Positions 26,314 to 35,561 of a stretch of 64,000 nt of DNA are shown here, in pieces. The DNA lies in contig NZ_SMFK01000011.1 in NCBI RefSeq assembly GCF_004349355.1, positions 1 to 64,000 on the forward strand, given 5' to 3'. The stretch comes from Flavobacterium cellulosilyticum. Its GTDB lineage: Bacteria > Bacteroidota > Bacteroidia > Flavobacteriales > Flavobacteriaceae. The notes under the pieces were generated by a model. That model made no database searches. It had not been told where the DNA came from and saw nothing but the letters and a program-made list of their open reading frames with translations. Both the position numbers and the translations under genes were made by a program. The first letter of the stretch is position 1. Every line of letters starts with the position of its first letter.

Positions 26314-27903
26314 TTACCTTTTCAAAACCTCCCCGATTTTCAAGGCACATTTTTCCCCATCGATTGCTGCTGAGATAATCCCTCCTGCATAACCTGCACC
26401 TTCTCCGCAAGGATACAAGCCTTTTATTTGAAGATGTTCTAAAGTGTCGGAATCTCTAGGAATTCGAACTGGCGATGATGTTCTTGATTCGGGTGCGTGA
26501 AGAATGGCTTCATTAGTCAAATAGCCGCGCATTGATTTTCCGAATTCAGTGAAACCTTCTCTTAATATTTGGGTAAGAAATCCAGGAAAAACGGATCCCA
26601 TTTCCACCGAAGTGGTTCCGGGAACATACGATGTTTTTGGAATAGTTGCAGAAACTTTATTTTGAGTAAAATCGACCATGCGTTGCGCTGGAACTTTTTG
26701 AGTTTGCTTCGCCTGTTCGCTAAAGCTCGAGCCCCCTGCCAAATGCCAAGCTTTTTGTTCGATACTTTTTTGGAATTCCATTCCAGCTAAGGCACCAAAT
26801 TTGGCAAAAGGCTTAAAATCTTCGAGTTTTAATTCGATCACAATTCCAGAATTAGCAGTTGCCTGATCTCTTTTTGATGGTGACCAACCATTAGTTACCA
26901 CTTCGCCTGGACTTGTAGCACAGGGCGCAATCACACCACCGGGACACATACAAAAGGAATATATTCCTCTTCCGCCTACTTGTTTCACAATCGAATAAGG
27001 TGCTGGAGGCAAATGTTCACCACGATAATCACAACTGTATTGAATACTATCTATCAATGATTGTGGATGTTCCGCTCGAACGCCAAGAGCAAATGCTTTG
27101 GCTTCGATGAAAATTTGCTTTCTATCTAATAATTCATAAATATCTCGAGCAGAATGTCCAGTGGCTAAAATTAATTTATTGGCATTAATAGTGTGGCCAT
27201 TATTAGTCACGACGCCTTGAACTTCATTATTTTTGATAATAATATCAGTCAGTCGAGTTTCGAATAGGACTTGACCTCCCATTTCGATAATTTTCTCCCG
27301 AATATCCTGGATAATTTGTGGTAATTTATTGGTTCCAATATGCGGATGTGCATCAACTAAAATATCTGGTGAAGCGCCATAAGCAACAAATAGCTCTAAA
27401 ATCCGGGTTACATCGCCCCGCTTTTTGGAACGGGTGTATAATTTTCCGTCGGAATAAGTTCCTGCACCACCTTCACCAAAACAGTAATTACTATCTTCAT
27501 CAACGACATGTTCTAAATTGATTGCTTTCAGATCACGACGGCGACCACGAACCTCTTTCCCTCGTTCTATGACTATTGGCTTCAACCCCATTTCTATTAA
27601 TTGCAGAGCAGCAAACAATCCTGCTGGACCTGCACCTACAACTATTACTTCTTGCGAATTGGAAACATTTTTATATTCAGGAAGTTCTATTTTAGTTTCA
27701 ACTAAAGGCTCTCCTACTTTAAAAATAGCCACTTTTAAATTGAACTTTACCGCTTTTTGGCGTGCATCAATTGACCGTTTTAAAATCGAAATATGTTGGA
27801 TTTCTTTGGCGTCAAGCCGAATTAATTTCGCGACATGCTCTTTGAGCACCATTTCGTTTGAGGCTATCTCTGGCGTAACTTGAAAAAGAAGTTCTTGTGG
27901 CAT
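26314..27903 (-). CDS. FAD-dependent dehydrogenase (uncharacterised)
   Basis: A 529-residue flavoprotein of the COG2509-like group. After an N-terminal domain of about 85 residues comes the dinucleotide-binding motif VVGAGPAGLFAALQLIEMG (about 89-107) and an ERG..VRGRRRD segment, then CFGEGGAGTYSDGKLYTR. A second GxGxxG-like region (LILATGHSARDIYELL) and the C-terminal CGEGAGYAGGIISAAIDG complete the FAD site. Substrate is unknown. It is a single gene, transcribed away from the CRISPR leader region's right side towards it. Confidence 0.85.
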   Translation of the reverse strand: MPQELLFQVTPEIASNEMVLKEHVAKLIRLDAKEIQHISILKRSIDARQKAVKFNLKVAIFKVGEPLVETKIELPEYKNVSNSQEVIVVGAGPAGLFAALQLIEMGLKPIVIERGKEVRGRRRDLKAINLEHVVDEDSNYCFGEGGAGTYSDGKLYTRSKKRGDVTRILELFVAYGASPDILVDAHPHIGTNKLPQIIQDIREKIIEMGGQVLFETRLTDIIIKNNEVQGVVTNNGHTINANKLILATGHSARDIYELLDRKQIFIEAKAFALGVRAEHPQSLIDSIQYSCDYRGEHLPPAPYSIVKQVGGRGIYSFCMCPGGVIAPCATSPGEVVTNGWSPSKRDQATANSGIVIELKLEDFKPFAKFGALAGMEFQKSIEQKAWHLAGGSSFSEQAKQTQKVPAQRMVDFTQNKVSATIPKTSYVPGTTSVEMGSVFPGFLTQILREGFTEFGKSMRGYLTNEAILHAPESRTSSPVRIPRDSDTLEHLQIKGLYPCGEGAGYAGGIISAAIDGEKCALKIGEVLKR

Positions 27904-28035
27904 TTTACAATTAATTGGGTTATTTGAAAACCATAATGAAATGCAAAAATAGCACTTTGATATGAATATGTTTATTGAAACTAGAATCCATTTTCAAATA
28001 AGTCTTTGTAACTTTACGTTCTAAAAACTTATTAA

Positions 28036-28272
28036 ATGTCTCGACTAATTAAACTAATATGGGATTTTCGTGGTCCATCTTCGGCAAAAACAGCGGAACA
28101 TCATGAAATTCATTTGAAGGAATACATCATTACAGAAAAATTATCTCCGAATATTACTGGATTTAAAATTGTAAATGAAATGTATGCAATTGCATTTATG
28201 GTGGTAAATGAAGAGAATATGATTCAAGTTCGGGATTCTTTGAAACCACATCGAGGAGAGGTTTTTGAGTGA
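28036..28272 (+). CDS. Conserved hypothetical protein
   Basis: A 78-residue soluble protein starting MSRLIKLIWDFRGPSSAKTAEHHEIHLKEY and ending SLKPHRGEVFE. Histidines at 22, 23 and 26 and a conserved-looking YAIAFMVVNEENM strand suggest a small alpha/beta fold. I recall close relatives only as hypothetical proteins in flavobacteria. Divergent from the FAD dehydrogenase gene, convergent with recQ. Confidence 0.7.
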   Translation: MSRLIKLIWDFRGPSSAKTAEHHEIHLKEYIITEKLSPNITGFKIVNEMYAIAFMVVNEENMIQVRDSLKPHRGEVFE

Positions 28273-28273
28273 T

Positions 28274-28404
28274 CAGTGTTCAGTGGCAGTGTTCAGTGTG
28301 TGAGTTTAAAAATTCTATTTAAACAAAATTTAATTATCTATAAAATTTCGATTTTTAGCAAATAGTTCTAAAAAAACAAGATTGCTGAACACTGAACACT
28401 TTTT
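28274..28404. repeat. Inverted GTGTTCAGT / ACTGAACAC words between convergent genes
   Basis: CAGTGTTCAGTGGCAGTGTT on the left (from 28274) and GCTGAACACTGAACACTTTT on the right (28384-28403) can pair across about 85 bp. With the T run it may end transcription of the gene at 28036. The same words recur at 48704-48727, 49642-49670 and 52282-52298. Confidence 0.45.
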
Positions 28405-30598
28405 AATTTGCTACTTCGCTTATAAATTTAATTCTCATTAAGCGCAATTCTTCAATATCATAATCACCCTCGAATTCCTTGAGAGCTTTCTCGATATTAT
28501 CGGAATGTGTTTCCATAAAATAATCAAAAATTTCTTCTTGTTGGTCTTCGTCGAGCATATCATCTACCCAATATTTGATATTCAACTTTGTCCCAGAATT
28601 AACAATTTGTTCCATTTCGGAAATTAGGGCTTCGAGGGTTAAACCTTTGGCGGAAGCAATATCATTAAGCGGTAATTTTCTATCAATGTTTTGAATAATA
28701 TATAGTTTATTAATAGAATTTGCACCAGTGGATTTTACTACTAAATCGTCTGGACGAATGATATCATTGTCTTCAACATATTGCATTATTAGTTCAATAA
28801 ATTCCTTACCATATTTTTTTGCTTTACCTTCTCCAACACCGTGTATGTTTAATAATTCCACCATAGAAATAGGATATTTCAAGGCCATATCTTCAAGTGA
28901 AGGATCTTGAAAAACCACAAAAGGAGGAACTCCTAATCTTTTGGCTGTTTTTTTACGCAAATCACGTAACATAGTCATTAAAACCTCATCGGCAATTCCG
29001 GTAGATTTTGAAGCAGTAACTAGTGCTTCATCTACTGATTCATTATATTCATGATCCTCAGACATCATAAATGATTTTGGATCACTGATAAAATCTAATC
29101 CTTTCTTAGTGATTTTAACAATACCATAGGTCTCAATGTCTTTAGATAATAATCCATCTACAAGCACTTGCCTCAATAAAGCCATCCAATATTTCTCATC
29201 GTGATCGGCTCCTGATCCAAAAAAAGACTGCACATCTGTTCTATGGGCTTTTATCACTGCGTTAACTCGTCCTATAAGCGTAAAAACAACTTCTTTGGAT
29301 TTGTATAAATGTTTGGTATCACGAACAATTTTAAGCAATTTTACGACTTGTTCTTTGGCTTCTTTTTTTACTTTTGGATTGCGAACATTGTCATCCATAT
29401 CGCCACCATCACCAGTTTCATTGTCGAATTCTTCACCAAAATAATGCAAAAGAAATTTACGTCGAGACATCGAAGTTTCGGCATAAGCCACCACTTCTTG
29501 CAATAATGCAAAACCAATCTCTTGTTCGGCTACAGGTTTTCCGGATAAGAATTTTTCGAGTTTCTCTACATCTTTATAAGAATAATAAGCAAGACAATGC
29601 CCTTCTCCTCCATCGCGACCTGCACGACCCGTTTCTTGGTAATAACTTTCTAATGATTTTGGAATATCATGATGAATCACAAAACGCACATCTGGTTTGT
29701 CAATACCCATTCCGAAGGCGATTGTTGCCACCACCACATCTACATCTTCCATTAGAAACATATCTTGATGTTTGGCTCGGGTTTTAGCATCTAACCCAGC
29801 ATGATACGGAACAGCGCTAATCCCATTAACCTGCAAAACATGGGCAACTGCTTCTACTTTTTTACGACTTAAACAATATATTATTCCTGATTTTCCTTTA
29901 TGAAGCTTTATGAAACGAATAATATCCGATTCTATATTTTTGGTTTTGGTACGTACTTCATAATATAAGTTGGGTCTATTAAAGGATGCTTTATAGGTTG
30001 TTGCATCAGACATATCCAAATTTTTCAGAATATCTTCTTGTACTTTTGGAGTGGCAGTTGCTGTAAGACCAATAATTGGCACATCACCCAATTGTTTTAT
30101 TATATGCTTTAAATTTCTGTATTCTGGCCTAAAATCATGCCCCCATTCTGAAATACAATGCGCTTCATCTATTGCTACAAAAGAGATTGTCACCGTTTGA
30201 AGAAAATTCAAGTATTCTTCTTTGGTTAAGGATTCAGGAGCAACATATAAAAGTTTGGTCAAACCAGAACTTATATCTTTTTTAACTTGGGTTATTTCAG
30301 TTTTTGTTAATGAGGAATTGAGAACATGTGCGATACCATTTTCAGAAGACAAACTCCTAATAGCATCTACTTGATTTTTCATTAAAGCTATCAATGGTGA
30401 TACAACTATGGCAGTACCTTCATTAAATAAAGCTGGTAATTGATAGCAGAGTGATTTACCACCGCCTGTTGGCATAATTACAAAAGTGTTTTCTTTATTG
30501 AGAATACTTTTAATTACCTGTTCTTGTAAGCCTTTGAATTGGTTGAAGCCAAAATACTTTTTTAATTCTTTGTGGATATCAATTTCGTTTGAATTCAT
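28403..30598 (-). CDS. recQ: ATP-dependent DNA helicase RecQ
   Basis: 3'-5' helicase for repair and fork processing; 731 residues. It has Walker A PTGGGKS (43-49), an IDEAHCISEWGHDFRPEY motif, the motif VI QETGRAGRDGG, a RecQ-Ct winged-helix region and an HRDC domain at about 530-610 (ADEVLMTMLRDLRKKTAKRLGVPPFVVF). An extra helical C-terminal tail follows. The zinc-binding region after motif VI lacks the usual four-cysteine pattern in what I can read. It is divergent from the sugar-phosphate isomerase gene. Confidence 0.94.
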   Translation of the reverse strand: MNSNEIDIHKELKKYFGFNQFKGLQEQVIKSILNKENTFVIMPTGGGKSLCYQLPALFNEGTAIVVSPLIALMKNQVDAIRSLSSENGIAHVLNSSLTKTEITQVKKDISSGLTKLLYVAPESLTKEEYLNFLQTVTISFVAIDEAHCISEWGHDFRPEYRNLKHIIKQLGDVPIIGLTATATPKVQEDILKNLDMSDATTYKASFNRPNLYYEVRTKTKNIESDIIRFIKLHKGKSGIIYCLSRKKVEAVAHVLQVNGISAVPYHAGLDAKTRAKHQDMFLMEDVDVVVATIAFGMGIDKPDVRFVIHHDIPKSLESYYQETGRAGRDGGEGHCLAYYSYKDVEKLEKFLSGKPVAEQEIGFALLQEVVAYAETSMSRRKFLLHYFGEEFDNETGDGGDMDDNVRNPKVKKEAKEQVVKLLKIVRDTKHLYKSKEVVFTLIGRVNAVIKAHRTDVQSFFGSGADHDEKYWMALLRQVLVDGLLSKDIETYGIVKITKKGLDFISDPKSFMMSEDHEYNESVDEALVTASKSTGIADEVLMTMLRDLRKKTAKRLGVPPFVVFQDPSLEDMALKYPISMVELLNIHGVGEGKAKKYGKEFIELIMQYVEDNDIIRPDDLVVKSTGANSINKLYIIQNIDRKLPLNDIASAKGLTLEALISEMEQIVNSGTKLNIKYWVDDMLDEDQQEEIFDYFMETHSDNIEKALKEFEGDYDIEELRLMRIKFISEVAN

Positions 30599-30620
30599 TC
30601 TTTATTAATGGTATTTTATC

Positions 30621-30628
30621 TAAATTTG
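30621..30628 (+). promoter_or_regulatory. -7 box for the kdsD-tatC pair
   Basis: TAAATTTG followed by CACC, 56 bp before the TTG start at 30684. The -33 position has only a partial match (TTC). Confidence 0.45.
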
Positions 30629-30683
30629 CACCACTAAAGATACTACTTTCTTTTATACATACAAATTTTTTAAAAATTCTATT

Positions 30684-31649
30684 TTGAATACCAAGGAAAA
30701 TATATTGATTTTAGCAAAGAAAACGATTCTATCAGAAAGCGAGTCAATAGCTAAACTAATTGATTTTATTGACATTAACTTTTCAGAAGCTGTGCAAATC
30801 TTATTTAATGCCAAAGGCAGAATAATTGTAACAGGTATTGGGAAAAGCGCTATTATTGCCCAAAAAATTGTAGCTACATTTAATTCTACTGGCACGCCTT
30901 CACTTTTTTTACATGCCTCAGAAGCCATTCATGGTGATTTAGGTATGGTACAAGCCGATGATGTGGTGATTTGTATCTCTAAAAGTGGCAATAGCCCTGA
31001 AATAAAAATTCTTATTCCTTTCTTGAAACGTTTTGGCAACAAACTAATCGCAATTACAGGAAATACTACTTCTTTTTTAGCAAAAGAATCTCACTATACG
31101 TTAAACACTTTTGTTGAAGCAGAGGCTTGCATATTAAATTTAGCTCCTACAAACAGCACAACAGCGCAACTCGTAATGGGTGATGCACTAGCTGTATGCT
31201 TGATGTCGTTGCGAGATTTCAAAAACGAGGATTTTGCAAAATACCATCCAGGAGGCTCTTTGGGCAAAAAACTGTTACTTCGAGTAAAAGATATGATAGG
31301 AAATTCTTTGAAGCCTATGGTAACACCAGAGACTTCTATTAAGAAAGTGATTTTTGAAATCTCTGAAAAAAGACTTGGAGTTACAGCTGTAGTCGAAAAC
31401 GACGTAGTAATCGGAATTATTACTGATGGAGATATTAGAAGAATGCTGAATGAAAATGATACTTTCATCCATTTGACTGCTAAAGATATTATGACAAAAA
31501 AACCTAAAATAATTCAACCCTCATGCATGGTTGTTGATGCTTTTAATATTCTTGAAGATTTTTCCATCACACAATTAGTTGTTGTTGATGAAGGAAAGTA
31601 TATTGGAGTGTTGCATTTGCATGATATCTTAAAAGAAGGAATAATATAA
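30684..31649 (+). CDS. kdsD: KpsF/GutQ-type sugar-phosphate isomerase (arabinose-5-phosphate isomerase)
   Basis: Converts ribulose-5-phosphate to arabinose-5-phosphate, the precursor of Kdo for LPS. The 321-residue protein has an N-terminal SIS domain (about 35-180; GIGKSAIIAQKIVATFNSTG, LHASEAIHGDLG, SKSGNSPE) and a pair of CBS domains at about 205-321. The start is a TTG; no ATG lies near the family N-terminus. Its last base is the first base of the tatC ATG (TAATGA), so the two are translated together. Gene symbol rests on family similarity. Confidence 0.9.
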   Translation: MNTKENILILAKKTILSESESIAKLIDFIDINFSEAVQILFNAKGRIIVTGIGKSAIIAQKIVATFNSTGTPSLFLHASEAIHGDLGMVQADDVVICISKSGNSPEIKILIPFLKRFGNKLIAITGNTTSFLAKESHYTLNTFVEAEACILNLAPTNSTTAQLVMGDALAVCLMSLRDFKNEDFAKYHPGGSLGKKLLLRVKDMIGNSLKPMVTPETSIKKVIFEISEKRLGVTAVVENDVVIGIITDGDIRRMLNENDTFIHLTAKDIMTKKPKIIQPSCMVVDAFNILEDFSITQLVVVDEGKYIGVLHLHDILKEGII

Positions 31650-32470
31650 TGAAACAAAAAGAAACTAAAGAAATGTCGTTTTTAGACCACCTTGAGGAAT
31701 TAAGATGGTTATTAGTAAGAAGTACAATCGCTATAATTATTATGGCTTTCTTAACTTATTTTATTAGTGATTACTTATTTGACACAATTATATTTGGCCC
31801 CGCAAGACCTTCCTTTTTTACTTACCGTTTTTTTTGTGATCTATCACATACTTTAAATTTCGGAGAAAGTATTTGTATTGAAGAATTGCCTTTCATTATT
31901 CAAAACACTGAAATGGAAGGACAAGTGAATATGTTTGTATGGATGTGTATCCTTGCAGGATTCATTTTGGCTTTCCCATATATTTTATGGCAAATTTGGC
32001 GCTTTATAAGTCCCGCACTTTATGAAAAAGAAAGAAAAAACGCTAAATTATTTATATTTATATCTTCACTTTTATTTTTCTTAGGCGTTCTTTTTGGTTA
32101 TTTTATAATTATACCTATGTCAGTAAATTTCGTAGCTACTTTTTCAGTGAGTGATATCGTAAAAAATCAATTTACCTTAGATTCTTATATAGGAATGGTA
32201 AGAACATCTGTATTAGCTGGCGGTTTGTTTTTTGAATTACCAATTATCATCTACTTTTTAACAAAGCTTGGATTAGTAACTCCTGAATTTTTACGTAAAT
32301 ACAGAAAATATGCTGTAGTAATTGTATTAATAGTAGCAGCCATTGTAACTCCTCCTGATGTTGTGAGCCAAACAATTGTCGCCATTCCTATGTTGATTAT
32401 TTTTGAGCTAAGCGTTATTATCTCTTCTATTGTCTATAAAAGAAAAATAAAAAAGGAGCAACTAAGTTAA
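31649..32470 (+). CDS. tatC: Twin-arginine translocase subunit TatC
   Basis: Membrane receptor of the Tat export pathway for folded proteins. The 273-residue protein has six hydrophobic helices and the signature N-terminal MSFLDHLEELRWLLVRS, with the conserved F-x-Y...P segments (FPYILWQIWRFISPALYEKER). An enlarged loop containing two Cys lies between helices 1 and 2 (about 45-85). It overlaps the kdsD gene by 1 bp. tatA is not in the window. Confidence 0.95.
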   Translation: MKQKETKEMSFLDHLEELRWLLVRSTIAIIIMAFLTYFISDYLFDTIIFGPARPSFFTYRFFCDLSHTLNFGESICIEELPFIIQNTEMEGQVNMFVWMCILAGFILAFPYILWQIWRFISPALYEKERKNAKLFIFISSLLFFLGVLFGYFIIIPMSVNFVATFSVSDIVKNQFTLDSYIGMVRTSVLAGGLFFELPIIIYFLTKLGLVTPEFLRKYRKYAVVIVLIVAAIVTPPDVVSQTIVAIPMLIIFELSVIISSIVYKRKIKKEQLS

Positions 32471-32750
32471 AGAATGCAACACCAACAATATTGCTATTAA
32501 AAGGATTCTCTAAAGAAGGAATTATGAAAGCCCAAAAAATTGCTACTTTAAATATAGGAACAATTATCATTTCTCCTTTGCTCAGAACCTATGATATTGA
32601 GAAGAATTGAAAACAATAAATCTACTTGAAAATTATAATTCAAAGTTAATAGTTCCTTGTTTTTTAATCCTTTTGATTTTCTTTACATAAAATAAATTAA
32701 AATTATCAGAAGTAGCCAGAAATTAAACTTCTAAACTCATAAACTTAAAA
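32471..32750 (+). other. Spacer with an open, protein-like remnant
   Basis: 280 bp with no complete gene. One frame is open through tatC's end to a TGA at about 32610 and reads ...TPTILLLKGFSKEGIMKAQK IATLNIGTIIISPLLR..., which looks coding but has no start codon. It could be the tail of a lost gene. The rest is AT-rich with no recognised signal. Confidence 0.25.
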
Positions 32751-33491
32751 ATGATATTAAGAGCCGAGAATCTAGTAAAAAAATACAAAAGTAGAAGTGT
32801 CGTAAAAGGCATTTCGGTAGAAGTAAATCAAGGCGAAATCGTGGGTTTACTTGGGCCAAATGGAGCTGGAAAAACAACTTCATTCTATATGATTGTTGGT
32901 TTAGTAAAACCAAATATGGGCAATATCTATCTTGATGATTTAGATATCACCCATTATCCAATGTACAAAAGAGCACAAAATGGCATAGGTTATTTAGCCC
33001 AAGAAGCTTCGGTTTTCAGAAAACTGAGCATCGAAGACAATATTCTGAGTGTTTTACAATTGACCAAACATACAAAAGCGGAACAGGAAGCAAAAATGGA
33101 AAGCTTAATAGCTGAATTTGGTTTAGAACACATTCGCACCAACCGAGGTGATCTTCTCTCAGGAGGAGAACGAAGACGAACTGAAATTGCACGTTGCTTG
33201 GCTACTGACCCAAAATTTATTTTACTAGATGAACCTTTTGCTGGAGTTGACCCAGTTGCAGTTGAAGACATTCAAAGAATTGTAGCTCAACTAAAAAATA
33301 AAAACATTGGTATATTAATTACGGATCACAACGTTCAAGAAACCCTTGCCATTACAGACAAAACCTATCTTATGTTTGAAGGAGGTATTTTAAAAGCAGG
33401 TATTCCAGAAGAATTAGTAGAAGATGAAATGGTACGTCGTGTCTATTTAGGTCAAAATTTTGAATTGAGAAAGAAGAAGTTGGAGTTTTAG
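32751..33491 (+). CDS. lptB: LPS export ABC transporter ATP-binding protein LptB
   Basis: Cytosolic ATPase that drives LPS extraction with LptF/G. The 246-residue protein has Walker A GPNGAGKT (35-42), the signature [14 protein letters not shown], Walker [13 protein letters not shown] and the switch H in ITDHN. The spacing and the RRRTEIAR signature are typical of LptB rather than other ABC ATPases. A candidate permease partner is encoded at 13730-14818. Confidence 0.94.
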   Translation: MILRAENLVKKYKSRSVVKGISVEVNQGEIVGLLGPNGAGKTTSFYMIVGLVKPNMGNIYLDDLDITHYPMYKRAQNGIGYLAQEASVFRKLSIEDNILSVLQLTKHTKAEQEAKMESLIAEFGLEHIRTNRGDLLSGGERRRTEIARCLATDPKFILLDEPFAGVDPVAVEDIQRIVAQLKNKNIGILITDHNVQETLAITDKTYLMFEGGILKAGIPEELVEDEMVRRVYLGQNFELRKKKLEF

Positions 33492-33492
33492 A

Positions 33493-33517
33493 AAAAAGTG
33501 AACAGTGGTCACTTTTT
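33493..33517 (+). terminator. Terminator after lptB
   Basis: AAAAAGTGA-ACAGTGG-TCACTTTTT, a perfect 9-bp stem starting 2 bp after the lptB stop, with T-rich 3' arm. Confidence 0.65.
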
Positions 33518-33552
33518 GAGTAATCTGTTTTAAAAATAATCGCAATTATTAA

Positions 33553-33789
33553 ATGAAAAATCCAGATTATCCTACCGACGAAACTTCTGAAAAATGGCGT
33601 AAAGATCCCAATAAATGGATTTGGGGAATTTTTTATTATAACAAAGAAGACAAACGAATTTTCCCTCCTAAAAAGATTCCTTGGATGGGTTTTACTACCA
33701 ATTTTGCCAATACAAAATCTGTGCTTTCAATGATTGCTTTTTTACTCTTGGCAATCTTTATTGTTACTATGATATCAAGAAAACATTAA
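33553..33789 (+). CDS. DUF5808-like small membrane protein
   Basis: A 78-residue protein. The N-terminal part carries the pattern KDPNKWIWGIFYYNKEDKRIFPPKKIPWMGFTTNFAN, which I associate with DUF5808, followed by one C-terminal transmembrane helix (about 56-74). Function unknown. Its stop directly abuts the stop of the convergent GH25 gene. Confidence 0.7.
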   Translation: MKNPDYPTDETSEKWRKDPNKWIWGIFYYNKEDKRIFPPKKIPWMGFTTNFANTKSVLSMIAFLLLAIFIVTMISRKH

Positions 33790-34653
33790 TTATTCGATTG
33801 TAATAAAGCCCAACTGTTCTGAGTCTCCATTAAAAATATTGGCATCCACATTTCCTTTTATTCCAGGAATAGTTGCTTTTTCAGTAAATTGCCAGAACAA
33901 CCAATGGTCATCCATTGTTTCTCGATAGAAATTATAATTGGCAATCCAGAATAAATAGTCACTAAATTCTTCTTTCAAAAAATCATCATAATATTTCTCA
34001 CCAGTATATATAATAGGTTTTACTTTATAATGAGCTTCAACAACCTTTAGCCAACGCTTTAAACCAAGCTTTAAATTCGTTAAAGATTGCTCCTTTGGCA
34101 ATTTTTCAATATCTAAAATTGGAGGTAAATCTCCTTTGTGCAAATGCACTGTTTTGATAAAAAGCTGAGCTTGTTCTAATGAATTTTCATTGGGACGATA
34201 ATAGTGATAGGCACCACGAATTATTTTTCTTTTTTTGGCACCAAGCCAATTGGTTTCAAATTGTCCATCTGCTTTATCGTTACCAGCAGTTGCCCGAATA
34301 ACAACAAATTCTATTTGATAATTCCCCTCTATTGTTTCTACCAATTCCCAATCGATTTTTCCTTGAAACTCAGAAACATCAATCCCAATGGCTTTTCCTT
34401 CGTGATTTTTTAATACTTCATAATTGCGAACATCAGAAATCCGTTTTGCTTCGGCCTTTTCGTAAGAAAGTTTATTGGATTTAAAACTAAAATAATAAGC
34501 CAAACCATTTCGATAATGATATGCAAGGCCAATAATTAGCAAAATAAAAAAACCAATTATCGAAAAATGCAACAGTTTTCCAGAGAATAAAGAAGCTTTT
34601 TTTCGAGGTTTTCGCCGACTAACCGTTCTTGTTCGAGTACTTTTCCGTCTCAT
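33790..34653 (-). CDS. Glycoside hydrolase family 25 lysozyme
   Basis: Predicted peptidoglycan muramidase, 287 residues. It has a basic N-terminus and one membrane anchor (about 24-45), then the GH25 barrel with GIDVSEFQGKIDWE, VVIRATAGND and the catalytic LPPILDIEKLP. A signal-anchor topology puts the enzyme in the periplasm. It starts 7 bp after the pssA stop and is probably co-transcribed with it. Confidence 0.88.
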   Translation of the reverse strand: MRRKSTRTRTVSRRKPRKKASLFSGKLLHFSIIGFFILLIIGLAYHYRNGLAYYFSFKSNKLSYEKAEAKRISDVRNYEVLKNHEGKAIGIDVSEFQGKIDWELVETIEGNYQIEFVVIRATAGNDKADGQFETNWLGAKKRKIIRGAYHYYRPNENSLEQAQLFIKTVHLHKGDLPPILDIEKLPKEQSLTNLKLGLKRWLKVVEAHYKVKPIIYTGEKYYDDFLKEEFSDYLFWIANYNFYRETMDDHWLFWQFTEKATIPGIKGNVDANIFNGDSEQLGFITIE

Positions 34654-34660
34654 TAAAAAG

Positions 34661-35371
34661 TTACTTTTTTAGGAACTTATTATTAAAAACAGACAACAAA
34701 ACATATAAAAGGATTACCAATGGAATTCCTAAATAGTGGAGGAAGACCAATAACAATACTGAAAGCAAGAGAAAAACAAGTTGTAAAGCATTTTTCTGGA
34801 ACGTGAAATCTTTTATTTTTAAAGAAAACAATGGGATTTCGGCGTTTAATATGTATGCACTAAATAGCGTAATTGCTAAAAGAATCCAATGATTTGACAA
34901 AATTTCAAATACTACTAAAGAATCTGAATATTCTAAAACCAATGGTAAACTTAATATAAACAGTGCATTGGCTGGAGTAGGCAAACCAATAAAAGAATCT
35001 GTTTGTCGGGTGTCAATATTAAAATTAGCCAAGCGATAACAAGAAGCCATAGTGATTATAAATCCCAAATAAGGCAAAATGACATTAGGAGAAACTGGAT
35101 TATTGGCCATTTGTAATAATGTAAACATCACATATCCAGGAACGACACCACTAGTAACCATATCTGCTAATGAATCTAATTGCAACCCTAATGGGCTAGA
35201 AACTTTAAATAATCGGGCAAAGAATCCATCGAAAAAATCTAGAAAAATCCCCAAACAAACAAAATAGAAAGCCATTAGAAAATTCATTTCTGAAATATAT
35301 ACAACTGCAATACAACCACAAAAAAGATTAAGCAAAGTAATGATATTCGGAATGTGTTTTTTAATTAGCAT
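34661..35371 (-). CDS. pssA: CDP-diacylglycerol-serine O-phosphatidyltransferase
   Basis: Makes phosphatidylserine, the precursor of phosphatidylethanolamine. The 236-residue membrane protein carries the CDP-alcohol phosphotransferase motif DG(x)2AR(x)8G(x)3D(x)3D as DGFFARLFKVSSPLGLQLDSLAD. Seven or more hydrophobic helices. The start MLIKKHIPNIITLLNLFCGC is typical of the bacterial type II family. Confidence 0.92.
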   Translation of the reverse strand: MLIKKHIPNIITLLNLFCGCIAVVYISEMNFLMAFYFVCLGIFLDFFDGFFARLFKVSSPLGLQLDSLADMVTSGVVPGYVMFTLLQMANNPVSPNVILPYLGFIITMASCYRLANFNIDTRQTDSFIGLPTPANALFILSLPLVLEYSDSLVVFEILSNHWILLAITLFSAYILNAEIPLFSLKIKDFTFQKNALQLVFLLLSVLLLVFLHYLGIPLVILLYVLLSVFNNKFLKK

Positions 35372-35511
35372 AGTTTATGGATTAAAATTCTAAGTTCACA
35401 AATTTAATATAATAAGTGGATGAGAAGTACGTTTTTTAATAGAGATTTTAAACCATTGGATCTTTTAGTTAATATTTAGGTCATTCAAGGAATTAGCTCA
35501 ATTAAAAATTA

Positions 35512-35519
35512 TATTTTTG
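35512..35519 (+). promoter_or_regulatory. -7 box of the PorV/PorQ-like gene
   Basis: TATTTTTG, consensus. It overlaps the TTG that would be the start of the longer frame, which argues for the internal ATG at 35562. Confidence 0.5.
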
Positions 35520-35561
35520 AAAAAAAATTCAAACCACATAATTGGTCTGCAAAAATTAACA

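Noticed and set aside
28403..30598. Minus-strand neighbours such as plus-strand open frames inside recQ and other genes
   Set aside because: They overlap well-supported genes on the other strand and show no family pattern; treated as shadows throughout the window.
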